Assembly (NCBI GenBank): GCA_016720545.1 | Contig: JADKKK010000007.1 | Span: 1 to 64,000 of the forward strand | DNA: 64,000 nucleotides | Reading direction: 5' to 3' | Source: Myxococcales bacterium | GTDB taxonomy: Bacteria > Myxococcota_A > Polyangia > Polyangiales > Polyangiaceae | In this document: one piece after another, positions 46,658 to 55,854 of the stretch | Position numbering within the stretch: position 1 is the stretch's first letter | How the letters are laid out: each line of letters begins with the position of its first letter | Notes under the pieces: model-generated | Database searches by the model: none | What the model was told of the DNA's origin: nothing | What the model saw: the letters and a program-made list of their open reading frames with translations, nothing else | Translations under genes and position numbers: made by a program

Positions 46658-47824
46658 CTAGGCGCCCCGCACCTGGCCCTGGTCGACCGTGAAATCTTTC
46701 CGCGATCCTGCGTCTCCCACCGCGATGAGATCTGGCCGGGTCGTCGTGAGCAGCACCTGCCCGTCGTGGGCGCGGAGGAACCGAAAGAGCGCCGCCGTGC
46801 GGGTCGCGTCGAGCTCGCTCGACACGTCGTCGAGCAAGAGGATGGGGCGCACCCCGCGCGCGCGCGCCACGACCTCGATCTCGGCGGACTTCAGCGCGAG
46901 CACGATCGCCCGGTGCTGCCCCTGCGAGGCGACGCCCTTCGCGACGCGGCCGCCGAGCTCGAGCCCCAGATCGTCGCGGTGCGGGCCGATCGACGCGGAG
47001 CCCCTCGCGAGATCCCGCACGCGCGTCGAGGCGAGCGCGTCGAGGTACGCGCCGCGCTCCTCCGGCGCCGCGCGCTGGTAGCGCAGCTCGAGGCCCCTCC
47101 CGGGGGCGCCGATACGCTGGAAGCCGTCGCTGGCGTGTCCACCGAGCTCTCCCGCTGCCCGGGCCCTCCCCGCGGCCACGCGCAGGCCGTGGTCGACCGT
47201 GAGCGCCTCCCAGTCCGGCAGGTCGCGGGCCCCTACGCCGCGCGTCTCGAGGGCGCGCTGGCGCTCCCGGAGGGCCCGCCGGTACGACTCGAGCTCGCTC
47301 AGCAGCGCGGGCTCGAGGTGCAGGGCCACGCGATCGAGCAACCGGCGGCGCTCCGCGCTCGGGCCCATGGAGAGCGCCACCTCGCCCGGATGGAAGACGA
47401 CCACCGGCGAGCGCACGGCGTAGTCGAAGAGCGACCGAGGACGCTTGCCGTCGACCCTGGGGGCCCGCGCCGCGCCGCGCAGGCCGATCGACTGGGTGCG
47501 CGTGTCGTCCCCCTCACGGAGGGATCCGCGCACCACGGCGACGGGCTCTCCGAAGGCGACGAGCTCGCCGAGCCGGCTCGTGCGGAAGCTCTTCGACGTG
47601 GCGAGGAGGTACACCGCCTCGAGCAGGTTCGTCTTGCCTTGCCCGTTGTCGCCCGCGAAGACGTTGAAACCCGGGGCGAGCGCGACCTCCACCTCCGCGA
47701 GGTTCCGGAGCGCGTGCGTCGCGAGGGTCTCGAGGACGAGGGGGCGCAGCCGAGCCTCGGCGCGCTCAGATGCGCATGGGCATGACGACCGCGAGGAAAT
47801 CGCGCTCCGCCGGCTCCCCGTCAC
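46658..47824 (-). CDS. recF: DNA repair/replication protein RecF
   Basis: 388 residues if read from GTG 47824, inside dnaN; a CTG at 47749 would give 363 residues, beginning LRPLVLETLATHALRNLAEV exactly where RecF proteins normally begin. There is no ATG, GTG or TTG between dnaN and that point. RecF is an SMC-like ATPase that loads RecA at gaps. Walker A is VFAGDNGQGKTNLLEAVYLL, the signature region is GVASQGQHRAIVLALK, and Walker B is PILLLDDVSSELDATRT. VVFHPGEVALSMGPSAERRR is the usual first SMC arm. The dnaN-recF-gyrB order is the ancestral origin-proximal block. Confidence 0.93.
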   Translation of the reverse strand: MTGSRRSAISSRSSCPCASERAEARLRPLVLETLATHALRNLAEVEVALAPGFNVFAGDNGQGKTNLLEAVYLLATSKSFRTSRLGELVAFGEPVAVVRGSLREGDDTRTQSIGLRGAARAPRVDGKRPRSLFDYAVRSPVVVFHPGEVALSMGPSAERRRLLDRVALHLEPALLSELESYRRALRERQRALETRGVGARDLPDWEALTVDHGLRVAAGRARAAGELGGHASDGFQRIGAPGRGLELRYQRAAPEERGAYLDALASTRVRDLARGSASIGPHRDDLGLELGGRVAKGVASQGQHRAIVLALKSAEIEVVARARGVRPILLLDDVSSELDATRTAALFRFLRAHDGQVLLTTTRPDLIAVGDAGSRKDFTVDQGQVRGA

Positions 47825-48923
47825 CCGGTCGGAGCACCGCCGGATCGAGCTCGCCCGAGAGGTTCAGCGTGACCTCCTCGGTGGTGAGCGCCGCGAGCAC
47901 GTCCAGGAAGTACTTCGCGTTGAAGCCGATCGCGATGGGCGCCCCGGCGTAGTCGACGGGCAGCTCGTCGAAGCCCTCGCCGCTCTCAGGGGACTCGCTG
48001 GAGATGCGCAGCGTGCCGTCCTGGAGCGAGAGCTTCACGCCGCCGGTCCGCTCGTTGGCGGCGACGGAGACCGCACGCAGAGCCTCGGTGAAGGCCGTCC
48101 GCGGCGCGCGCACGCTCTTCGCGAACGACTTCGGGATCACCTGCGAGTACGGGGGAAACTGCGCATCGACGAGCTTCACGCTGAACGTCATCGACCCGGC
48201 CTGGAAGAAGGCCGACGAGCCGCTCTGCACGATGGTGAGCTGCGGTCGCTCGGACTTCGTGTCGCGCGCCTCGCTCAGCACCTCGTCGCACAGCCGGCGG
48301 AGCTCGTGGATCGCCTTCAGCGGGATCAGCATCGTCGCCGACGCCTGCCGCCCGACGACCTTGACCTCCATCTTCGAGAGACGGTGCCCGTCGGTCGTGA
48401 CCATGCGGACGACCTCGCCCTCCCACTCGAACAGCGCCGAGTTCAGGTGCGCGCGGGTCTCGTCCGTCGAGATCGAGAAATGAGTCTTCGCGATGAGCTC
48501 CGCGAGGACGTCGACCTCGATGGCGAGCGAGGGGGCTCCCTCCGCGGGCTGCGGGAGCGGCGGGAAATCGCCGCCCGGCATGCCTCGCAGGGTGTAGCGC
48601 CTCGCGCTGCCGACGGCGCGCATCGTGGCCTGGCCGTTGTCCTTGTCGCTCGTCGCGAGCTGCACGGGCCCGTCGGGCATCATCTTGACGCGGTCGACGA
48701 GCTCCTTCGCAGGGATCGCCATGCTGCCGGGCTTCGTGATCTCCGCCGCGAGGGTGCCGCTGAGGCCCAGGTAGAGATCGGTGGCCGAGAGACGCAGCGC
48801 GCCCGCGCCGCCCGCCGTGAAGAGCACGTTCGACAACACGGGCATCGTGCTCTTGCGCTCTGCGACCCCCTGCATGCGGGCCGCGAGTCTCAGGAGATCT
48901 CTCTTTGCGACGGTCAGTTCCAT
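47766..48923 (-). CDS. dnaN: DNA polymerase III beta subunit (sliding clamp)
   Basis: 385 residues from ATG 48923. It forms the ring clamp that tethers polymerase III. Three clamp domains are visible: MELTVAKRDLLRLAARMQGV with MPVLSNVLFTAGGAG (domain 1), FPPLPQPAEGAPSLAIEVDV with FSISTDETRAHLNSALFEWE and MVTTDGHRLSKMEVKV (domain 2), and YSQVIPKSFAKSV with AIGFNAKYFLDVLAALTTEE to the terminal VVMPMRI (domain 3), which carries the conserved M-P-M-R-I end. It is the first gene of dnaN-recF-gyrB. dnaA is not upstream; a non-coding region with origin-like features lies there instead. Confidence 0.97.
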   Translation of the reverse strand: MELTVAKRDLLRLAARMQGVAERKSTMPVLSNVLFTAGGAGALRLSATDLYLGLSGTLAAEITKPGSMAIPAKELVDRVKMMPDGPVQLATSDKDNGQATMRAVGSARRYTLRGMPGGDFPPLPQPAEGAPSLAIEVDVLAELIAKTHFSISTDETRAHLNSALFEWEGEVVRMVTTDGHRLSKMEVKVVGRQASATMLIPLKAIHELRRLCDEVLSEARDTKSERPQLTIVQSGSSAFFQAGSMTFSVKLVDAQFPPYSQVIPKSFAKSVRAPRTAFTEALRAVSVAANERTGGVKLSLQDGTLRISSESPESGEGFDELPVDYAGAPIAIGFNAKYFLDVLAALTTEEVTLNLSGELDPAVLRPGDGEPAERDFLAVVMPMRI

Positions 48924-49321
48924 GGCGGCCGACTTAGGTGCCCTTATTCCGCGCGACCGTCAAGGGGCAGCGGTCCGTGACGGCGGGTGGCCAGACGCCG
49001 TGTGGAGACGCGCCCCCACACCTGCAGGTGTGGCTCTCTTCTCAGAGAGAGATGTATTTAGAAATATAGGGGTGAAAGAAGGCCCTGTGGACGAGGTGGG
49101 AAAGCCAAACATCGGAGCATTTTCGAACACTTCGAGACGTCACAGGGGCTGAACAACTCGGGGAGCCAGCCTGGGGAGGGTGCTGTGGGTACTCCTACGA
49201 CAGCGCCCCCACGGGTTCCACACCGCCCTCGCGAGCAGCTTTCCCACACCCGGGCGGGTGCCTGCCCGGTCGCCCTCGAGCGGGAGCCGGCGCCCGCCCC
49301 GCGCCCGCTCCGTGCTTCCCC
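48924..49321. other. Non-coding region upstream of dnaN, candidate oriC
   Basis: About 400 bases with no protein-like frame. It contains an AT-rich patch (49049-49071, GATGTATTTAGAAATATAGG), unusual in this DNA and fit for a duplex-unwinding element, and a perfect 18-base palindrome. Several partial DnaA boxes occur. The best is TTTCCCACA at 49240-49248, one mismatch from TTWTNCACA; weaker ones are near 49000, 49085 and 49215. Position next to dnaN is where origins often lie. It must also hold the dnaN promoter. The assignment is inferred. Confidence 0.45.
49016..49033. repeat. Perfect 18-bp palindrome upstream of dnaN
   Basis: CCACACCTGCAGGTGTGG reads identically on both strands, 93 bases upstream of the dnaN start and just beside the AT-rich patch. 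It could be a binding site for a dimeric regulator of replication genes or an origin element. Confidence 0.85.
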
Positions 49322-50737
49322 TTACGCGGGGACGCCCGGGGCCTGGCGCGGGCCGTCGCCCGGCGCCGCGACGCCCCCATCGCGGAGCGCGCGGGCGAGG
49401 CGCTCGAGCAGCTCTCGGCGGGTGCGAGCGTAGGTCTTGGGCCCCACGTCACCCGCGCGGTGGGCTCGCTCGAGCTCGGCGAGCTCGGCGAGCAAGGTGG
49501 TCGTCATCGCGGGGTCCTCGCCGCGCGCGCTGCGTCGGCGGGTGGGTCGTCGCCTCGCGGCGAACGCCACGGCGATGGCGCCTGCCACGGTGCCGAGCGC
49601 GAGCGACGAGGCGATCCAGCGCGCCGGGCCCACTGTAGGGAGATCGCGGATCTCCACCGTGACACGCCCGAGCGGGGTCTCGTCGCGGCGCAGCTCGCGC
49701 TCGGTGACCAGCACCCGCTGGCCCTGGTTGTCGGTGCGAGACTGCGCGACGGGGAAGCCGTCGACGACGAGCTTCATCTGGCTCGACGCGGGCGCCATGA
49801 TCCGCGCCTGCGCGAGGTTCGGGGGCATCCCCGCGAGAAGCGAGACGTCGCGCGTGCCGTTGTAGGGGATCTGCCAGCGGAACTCGAGCTCGTGGCGGCC
49901 GGGGGCGAACGTGCCGCGCACGCGGGCGCCCTTCTTTGGCGCGGGCGCGCTGTCGATCACGACGTCGCTCATTTGCTGCTGCGACGTGAGCGCCGTGAAC
50001 TCAGGGGGCAGCCCAAGCGCGAAGTCGCGGGGCACCCACGCGACCTTGCCGAAGTTGTAGAGCGTGATGGCCTCCTGGACCTGCACGCGGTCGTCCTTCA
50101 TTTCCACGTAGAGGATGGCCTGGGAGACGACGAGCAGGTCCCCGAGCTCGTGCACCACCGGGTAGACGTGCAGCACGCACTGGACGCCCTTGTCCGAGGG
50201 GAGCTGGAACGGCGGGACCGCGAACGTCGCGCCGTCCTTCACCACGGTCGCGCGGTAGGCGAGGAGCTGCCCGCGGTCCTGGTCGCGGAGCGTGCAGACG
50301 CCGTCGGCGTCGGTCAAACACTCGACGCGCCGTCGGCTCTCGCCCTTCGCGACGCTGTTGTTGATGATGCCGATGGTGACCGCGGTGCCGGGCAGCGGCT
50401 TGCCGTCGGGGTCCTTCACGTGGATGCGCAAGGTGCCCGCAGGCAGGCTCGGATCGGGCTCGGCGGTGTCGGGAGGCGGCTGGAACACCCCGGGAGGTGC
50501 GCCGCCGGCGCCGCCGTTGGCGTGGCCGTGGCCGTCCGGTGGCGAGCTGTCGTCTTGGGGCTCGTCGCCGTGAGGCGTGGCCGCGGGCGCCTTGGCGCTC
50601 GCGACCGCGGACGCGCTGGCGGACGCCGAGGAGCCCGGTTTGCCGGCGTCGGCCGCGAGGCAGGGTGGGCAGACGAGGGCGGCCAGCGCCACGCCAGCGA
50701 GGAGCGAGGAGGCGCGTAAGAAACGAAAACTAAACAT
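49322..50737 (-). CDS. Secreted/membrane-anchored protein with carboxypeptidase-regulatory-like domain
   Basis: 471 residues from ATG 50737. MFSFRFLRASSLLAGVALAA then LVCPPCLAADAG is a Sec signal. After a Ser/Ala, Pro/Gly linker the domain TLRIHVKDPDGKPLPGTAVT looks like an Ig-type carboxypeptidase-regulatory fold. A second beta domain follows (VQEAITLYNFGKVAWVPRDF; GRHELEFRWQIPYNGTRDVS). A membrane helix (WIASSLALGTVAGAIAVAF) and a basic cytoplasmic tail with a helical SHOCT-like end (LAELERAHRAGDVGPKTYAR) close it. The next gene overlaps by 8 bases and the CcmF fusion is upstream, suggesting a role near cytochrome or envelope assembly. Function unknown. Confidence 0.7.
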   Translation of the reverse strand: MFSFRFLRASSLLAGVALAALVCPPCLAADAGKPGSSASASASAVASAKAPAATPHGDEPQDDSSPPDGHGHANGGAGGAPPGVFQPPPDTAEPDPSLPAGTLRIHVKDPDGKPLPGTAVTIGIINNSVAKGESRRRVECLTDADGVCTLRDQDRGQLLAYRATVVKDGATFAVPPFQLPSDKGVQCVLHVYPVVHELGDLLVVSQAILYVEMKDDRVQVQEAITLYNFGKVAWVPRDFALGLPPEFTALTSQQQMSDVVIDSAPAPKKGARVRGTFAPGRHELEFRWQIPYNGTRDVSLLAGMPPNLAQARIMAPASSQMKLVVDGFPVAQSRTDNQGQRVLVTERELRRDETPLGRVTVEIRDLPTVGPARWIASSLALGTVAGAIAVAFAARRRPTRRRSARGEDPAMTTTLLAELAELERAHRAGDVGPKTYARTRRELLERLARALRDGGVAAPGDGPRQAPGVPA

Positions 50738-51617
50738 CTTTACCGCCTTCCTCGGGGGCGTCCGCGGCGCGCTCCGGGGCCACGGGCGCGGCCGCGTCCA
50801 CGGGGCTGTCGGGCTGCGCCACGGGGCCTTCGACCGCCGCCGCCGCGCCGGCCAGCGGGCCGCCGCAGGCCTTGCAGAAGCGCGCGTCCGGCTCGTTGGA
50901 GCCCTCGCAGGCCGGGCAGGTCACACGGCTCCGAGTGATCGAGGCTGGGTCCTCCACGTCTTTCGTCATGGCCTCGTCCTTCGCCAGGGCGTCGTCTTTG
51001 GCCTGGTCCACGCGCCCCGGCGCGCGGAACGGATCGCCGGTGAGGCCGATCTTCGCGAAGTGCTTGGCCACGAGGCGCTCGGCCACCGCGAGGTGGGGCT
51101 CGAGCGAGTCGTCCATCTCGCGCATGAGGCCTTTGATCTCCTCGCGAAATGTGGCCGCGAGCGCGGCGTAGTCGCGCGCGTCGATCTTGCCGATGGCGTG
51201 CTCGCTCTCGAGGTCCTTCAAGGCGCGGAGCAGCATGCGCTTCCGGTCCGCCAGCGCGTCGATTGGCGACGCCATCGAGGCGTGCTCGAGCTCCTCGGAG
51301 AGGGGCGCGTCGCCGGTGAGCGTGCGCAGGCTGCCCCAGAAGAGCGCGATCGTGCCGAGCAGGGTGCCCGCCGCGAGCACGAGGATCGCCGGCCCCATGC
51401 TGAGAGCCACTCCCACCACGCTCGCGGCGAACACGGTGGTGAGCGGGATCGCGAGCGCGGCGCCGAAGGCGAGCTTGCGCTCCTCGAGCGCGGCGCGCGC
51501 GGCGGCCTCCTCCTCGACCGCCGCCTGAGCGAGGTGCTCTTTCGAGGGTCTTGGGGCCTTCTTTCGCTTCGGCGGGCTCCGCGGGCTCTCGCCGTCGGGT
51601 TCGTGCTCAGGCGTCAT
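50730..51617 (-). CDS. Membrane protein with C-terminal zinc ribbon
   Basis: 295 residues from ATG 51617. A charged N-terminal helix (KEHLAQAAVEEEAAARAALE) is followed by two membrane helices (FGAALAIPLTTVFAASVVGV; SMGPAILVLAAGTLLGTIAL). A cytoplasmic coiled coil (RKRMLLRALKDLESEHAIGK, with IDARDYAALAATFREEIKGL as in CcmI/zinc-ribbon proteins) comes next, then a zinc ribbon with CPACEGSNEPDARFCKACGG. The helical part resembles the cytoplasmic end of the CcmI-like cytochrome c maturation factors. It overlaps the CcmF-CcmH gene by 11 bases and the next gene by 8, so it is probably an accessory of the same system. Confidence 0.7.
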   Translation of the reverse strand: MTPEHEPDGESPRSPPKRKKAPRPSKEHLAQAAVEEEAAARAALEERKLAFGAALAIPLTTVFAASVVGVALSMGPAILVLAAGTLLGTIALFWGSLRTLTGDAPLSEELEHASMASPIDALADRKRMLLRALKDLESEHAIGKIDARDYAALAATFREEIKGLMREMDDSLEPHLAVAERLVAKHFAKIGLTGDPFRAPGRVDQAKDDALAKDEAMTKDVEDPASITRSRVTCPACEGSNEPDARFCKACGGPLAGAAAAVEGPVAQPDSPVDAAAPVAPERAADAPEEGGKDV

Positions 51618-54543
51618 CGAGACCTCGCAGCTCCTCGTCGAGGCGCGCGTCGTAGCCGTCGAGCTTCGCGTCCTTCGCGTCCTTCGCGTCCTTCGTGTCG
51701 CCTGCGCCCTCCACCGCGGCGGGCGCCGAAGGGTCGGCCGTGCGCCAGCGCCGGAGCATGAAGCCGAGCCCGATCGCGCCGCCGCCGATGACCGCGAGCG
51801 GGGCGATGTAGATGGCCCTCATCGCGCCCGTGTTCGGCGGGATGGCGAGCGACTCGCTGCCGTACTCGGCGGCGTATTCGGCCACGATCTGGTCTTTGGT
51901 GACGCCCGCCGCGAGCTTCTCGCGGAGCCGCGCGCGGGTCTCGTCGGCCTCGCCGCAGCCGCACGTGGAGAGCAGATCCCGCGCGCAGGTGCCGCACATG
52001 CAGCGCAGCGCGCCGAAGACCTCTTTCTCCTTCTCGTTCTCGATCTTCACCGTGCCGGAGTGGAGACTCGACGAGGTGCCCTGCGCGAAGGCGGGCGCCG
52101 GCATCAGCGCGAGCACGACGCCGAGCACGACGCTCGCGGTGACCGCCGCCGTGCCGCGCGCCACGCGCCACACGCGCGACTCCTCTTCGCGAAACTCGGG
52201 GAACATGCACACGACGCTGCCCGCCATGAGGATGAGGCACCCGAGCCAGATGAAGCTCACCAAGGGGTTCACGTGGATCTGCAGCGACGCGAGCTTGGTC
52301 TGCGGGTTGATGGTGCCGACCACCACGTAGAGATCGCTGCGCACCTGGTGGAGCATCGCCACCTCGGTCGTGGGCGACTCGGGCATCTTCTTGTAGATGA
52401 ACTTCGCGGGGTGGAGGACGCCGAGCTCTTTGCCCTTCTCCGTGACGCGTATGTCCGCGAACACCATGCGTTTCTCGGTGTCGACCTCCATGCGCGGGCC
52501 GCGGTACTCGAGCGTGAGGTGCTCGACCTGCACGGTCTGGCCCGGCGAGAGCGAGGTCTCCTTGTCGAGCGTCCACGACTTGCCCGTGAAGCCGAAGAAC
52601 ATGAGCACGATGCCGAGGTGCACGATGTAGCCGCCGTACCGGCGACGTGAAGTCGGGGGCAGGGTGAACATCGTGTAGATGAAGCCCGGCAGGAGCCCGA
52701 AGTAGTACAGCACCCGCGGCGTGGTCTCCGTGCCTGCGCGCGCGCGCGCGATGAACAGCCACGCGAACTCTTGCACGATGACGGCCGTGTTGAAGACGCA
52801 CAGCGAGAGGCCGAGCACCGGCGTCACCGCGTTGAACGCGGCGAGGGACCTGCCGAGCAGGCCGGCGTAGATGGGCTCGGACCACACCACGGCCGGGTAC
52901 CCGAGCGACTTTCCGAACAGCAGATGCAGCACCACGTAGGCGCCGGTGATCGCCACGGGCCGGAGGAAGTTCTTGATGAGCAGCTCGCGGCTGGTTTTCT
53001 TCCACCCGAACAGCGTGCCGATGCCCATCAGGAAAAATATGAGGAGGCCGAGCGGCTGAACCCACGCGTTGTAGTAGGGCGGGCCGACGGTGACCTTCTC
53101 GTTCCAGAGGGCCTCGCTGACCATCGGGAACGTGGTGGCGGCGAGCACGAACAGCAGGAAGCCGAGCAGGCCCCAGTTGTTCAGCATGAAGGTGAACTCG
53201 CGCGACCAGAGCGACTCCATGCGCGGTCGCGTGGAGATGAGCTTGAGCCCCGCGGTCATGCGGCGGTACACGAGCTCGAGCGCGGCGAACACGGCCCCGC
53301 CCGCGAGCAGCGAGAAGACGCCCACCTTGATGAGCGTGCGCTTCGCGTTGTACGCGGAGAGGGCCTCGGGCCCCATCACGTCGCCGGGCACGTGGGTCAT
53401 CGCGGGCCCGCCCACCTTCGAAGAGACGAAATACGCGCCCGCGAGGAGCAGGAGCACGAGCCACCCCGTCAGCATCGCCGCGTAGCGGAGCGTGGGGCTC
53501 GGGGTGAGGTTGCGGAGCTCCGGCCAGCGGAAGAGCACGAGCGTGAAGCAGAACGCGGCCACGATGACCAAGAACCACACGAAATAGGTGCCGATCGACG
53601 ACTGCGCGAACGAGTGCACGCTGGCGATCGCGCCCGACCGCGTGAGGAACGTGCCGAAGATCGTCATGAAGAACGTGACGCAGATGAGCACCACGTTCCA
53701 CACCTTGAGGAGGCCGCGGCGCTCCTGGATCATCACGGAGTGCACGAACGCGCTGATGGTGAGGAAGGGCATGAACGCCGCGTTCTCGACCGGATCCCAC
53801 GCCCAGTAGCCGCCCCAGCCGAGCTCCTCGTAGGCCCACAGCATGCCGAGCGTGTTGCCGATGCCGAGGAAGAGCCAGGCGAAGAGCGTGTACTTGCGGC
53901 AGGCCTTGATCCACTCGTCGCCGAGGCGCCCGGTGACGAGCGCGGCGACGGCGAAGGCGAAGGGGATCGTGCACCCGACGAAGCCCACGTAGAGGCTCGG
54001 CGGGTGGATGATCATGTAGAAATTCTGGAGCAGCGGGTTCAGGCCCTCGCCGTCGTTGCGGGCGCCGGCCACGCTCGTGGAGAAGGGGTTCGCGGCGAAC
54101 GCCATGAGCACGCAGAAGAAGATGACGACGCCCATCAGCGTGGCGATGATCGTGGGCTGGAGCTCGAGGTGCTTCTTTCCGAGGGTAAAGATGCACGCGC
54201 CGATGTAGAGGCTGAGGAGGAACAGCCACCACAAGAGCGAGCCATCTTGCCCACCCCACAGCGCCGTCAGCAGGAAGATCGTGGGCATGCCGCGGTCGGA
54301 GTAGTGCGCGACGTAGCGCATGCGAAAGTCATGGCTCACGAACGCGTAGGCGAGGCAGAGCACGGTGACCGCGATGAGGGCCACCGTGCCGTAGGAGCCG
54401 AACCGCGCGGCCTGGAGGGCCCGCACGCCGCGCTTCTCCGCGGCGAAGACGTGGGCCGACACGGCCACCGCGAACGTGTAGCTCGCGGCGATCATGATGC
54501 AGAGCAGCAGCGAGCTGCCAAAGAGCGGAAACGATTGCCACAT
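51607..54543 (-). CDS. ccmF: CcmF-CcmH fusion, cytochrome c-type biogenesis protein
   Basis: 978 residues from ATG 54543. Residues 1-760 are CcmF, the haem ligase core with about 14 membrane helices: the WWD motif is WGGYWAWDPVENAAFMPFLT, and IIHPPSLYVGFVGCTIPFAF and FGTFLTRSGAIASVHSFAQS are family blocks with haem-ligand His. After a linker and another membrane helix the last 200 residues are CcmH-like: LRCMCGTCARDLLSTCGCGE, the thiol-redox cysteines, then KLAAGVTKDQIVAEYAAEYG. A C-terminal helix (AIYIAPLAVIGGGAIGLGFM) and a repeated DAKDAKDAK tail follow. One protein thus joins the reductase that prepares apocytochrome thiols to the ligase that attaches haem. It overlaps the next gene by 11 bases. 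Confidence 0.88.
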   Translation of the reverse strand: MWQSFPLFGSSLLLCIMIAASYTFAVAVSAHVFAAEKRGVRALQAARFGSYGTVALIAVTVLCLAYAFVSHDFRMRYVAHYSDRGMPTIFLLTALWGGQDGSLLWWLFLLSLYIGACIFTLGKKHLELQPTIIATLMGVVIFFCVLMAFAANPFSTSVAGARNDGEGLNPLLQNFYMIIHPPSLYVGFVGCTIPFAFAVAALVTGRLGDEWIKACRKYTLFAWLFLGIGNTLGMLWAYEELGWGGYWAWDPVENAAFMPFLTISAFVHSVMIQERRGLLKVWNVVLICVTFFMTIFGTFLTRSGAIASVHSFAQSSIGTYFVWFLVIVAAFCFTLVLFRWPELRNLTPSPTLRYAAMLTGWLVLLLLAGAYFVSSKVGGPAMTHVPGDVMGPEALSAYNAKRTLIKVGVFSLLAGGAVFAALELVYRRMTAGLKLISTRPRMESLWSREFTFMLNNWGLLGFLLFVLAATTFPMVSEALWNEKVTVGPPYYNAWVQPLGLLIFFLMGIGTLFGWKKTSRELLIKNFLRPVAITGAYVVLHLLFGKSLGYPAVVWSEPIYAGLLGRSLAAFNAVTPVLGLSLCVFNTAVIVQEFAWLFIARARAGTETTPRVLYYFGLLPGFIYTMFTLPPTSRRRYGGYIVHLGIVLMFFGFTGKSWTLDKETSLSPGQTVQVEHLTLEYRGPRMEVDTEKRMVFADIRVTEKGKELGVLHPAKFIYKKMPESPTTEVAMLHQVRSDLYVVVGTINPQTKLASLQIHVNPLVSFIWLGCLILMAGSVVCMFPEFREEESRVWRVARGTAAVTASVVLGVVLALMPAPAFAQGTSSSLHSGTVKIENEKEKEVFGALRCMCGTCARDLLSTCGCGEADETRARLREKLAAGVTKDQIVAEYAAEYGSESLAIPPNTGAMRAIYIAPLAVIGGGAIGLGFMLRRWRTADPSAPAAVEGAGDTKDAKDAKDAKLDGYDARLDEELRGLDDA

Positions 54544-54812
54544 GTTGACCTCGGGGATCCCCCGGCCGCCGGGCGTGCCCGCGCGACGGCGCGAGGGCGA
54601 CCTCGTCTCGCTCTTTGGGGGCGAGAGACCGCCAGGCCCAGCCCTTGGGAGGCAGAGTCTGGCGGCGCATGGGCGGCGCGCCGGGCGTGCCGCCCAGGAG
54701 GGCGAGGGATCGGCGGGCACTCTAGCGCGGAGAGGGCGCGAACACCGCATCTCCGTGTGATCTCGGGCGCCTCGCCGCGCCCGCGCTCGAGCATGGCAGA
54801 GCTCTGTCCCGC

Positions 54813-55766
54813 GTGAGCCCGACCTCTCGCCACGCGCCCGCGCCCGCGCCCGCGCCTCGGACCGCGCCTCGAGCGACGTTCGCCACCCACGCCGCGCTCC
54901 TCGTCGTGCAGGTGGCCTTCGCTTCCCAAGCGGTCGAGGCCAAGGTGCTCATGCTCCCGCGCGCCGCCGGCGGTGAGGGCCTCCCCGCCTTCGCATTGGC
55001 GATGGCGCGCATGCTCGCGGGAGCGGCGTTTTTTCAGGGATACTGGGTACTTACGAGGCGTGGCCCTCCACCGCCGCGGCTCACCGCGAGGGATCACGCG
55101 GCCCTCTTTGGGCTGAGCTTGCTCGGCATCACGCTGAACCAGGCGCTGTTCCTCCTGGGGCTCGGGCGCACGAGCCCGTTCGCCGCCGCGCTGCTCAGCG
55201 CCACCATCCCGGTGTGCACGGCGGGCCTGTCCGCCGCGCTGGGGCTCGAGCGCCTCCGCGCGCGGACGGTCTTCGGCCTCGGCGTGGCCATCGCCGGGGT
55301 GCTCGTGCTCACGGGGCTCCGCACCATCGACCGAGGCGCGGCCCTGGTCGCGCTGAACTCGCTCCTCTACGCGAGCTACCTCGTGCTCGGGCGGAGCACG
55401 ATCGTGCGCCTCGGGGCGCTGCGCGTGGTCACGTGGGTCTTCACCTACGGGGCGATCACCTTCGCGCCGTTCGCGCTCCCCGAGCTCGTGGCCGCGGCGC
55501 CGGAGCTCACGACCCGCGGCACCTGGCTCCTGCTCTACATCCTCGCCATGCCCACCATCGTGGCCTACCTGCTGAACGCGTGGGCGCTCGGCCGCTCCAC
55601 GCCCACGCTGGTGACCGTGTACATCTACCTCCAGCCGCTGATCGCCGGCCTTCTGGCGTATGTGCAGCTCGGGCAGGCCCTCTCTTCCCGCATGGGGACC
55701 GCGGGCGTGCTCGTGCTCGTCGGCGTGACCATCGTAGCGACCCGCCGCGCGGAGCCCCTCGGCTGA
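54813..55766 (+). CDS. EamA/DMT-family transporter
   Basis: 317 residues from GTG 54813. Ten hydrophobic segments in two EamA repeats are seen, from AALLVVQVAFASQAVEAKVL and MARMLAGAAFFQGYWVLTRR through LGITLNQALFLLGLGRTSPF and LLSATIPVCTAGLSAALGLE to YIYLQPLIAGLLAYVQLGQA and GTAGVLVLVGVTIVATRR. The NQALFLLGL, SATIPV and YLQPLIA segments are typical of drug/metabolite exporters such as RhaT/YdcZ relatives. Substrate unknown. It stands alone, divergent from ccmF and 88 bases upstream of the glutamine synthetase gene. Confidence 0.82.
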   Translation: MSPTSRHAPAPAPAPRTAPRATFATHAALLVVQVAFASQAVEAKVLMLPRAAGGEGLPAFALAMARMLAGAAFFQGYWVLTRRGPPPPRLTARDHAALFGLSLLGITLNQALFLLGLGRTSPFAAALLSATIPVCTAGLSAALGLERLRARTVFGLGVAIAGVLVLTGLRTIDRGAALVALNSLLYASYLVLGRSTIVRLGALRVVTWVFTYGAITFAPFALPELVAAAPELTTRGTWLLLYILAMPTIVAYLLNAWALGRSTPTLVTVYIYLQPLIAGLLAYVQLGQALSSRMGTAGVLVLVGVTIVATRRAEPLG

Positions 55767-55854
55767 ATCAGCGGTCATGCTCTTCGATCGAGCCCGCTGA
55801 TTTGGCCTGCGATCGGGCTCCGCGCGCCCTCAAGTCAGGGTGTAGCCTCACGGC

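Noticed and set aside
52771..54816. 681-residue plus-strand ORF opposite ccmF
   Set aside because: Composition is His/Glu/Arg-rich antisense; the opposite strand encodes clear CcmF.
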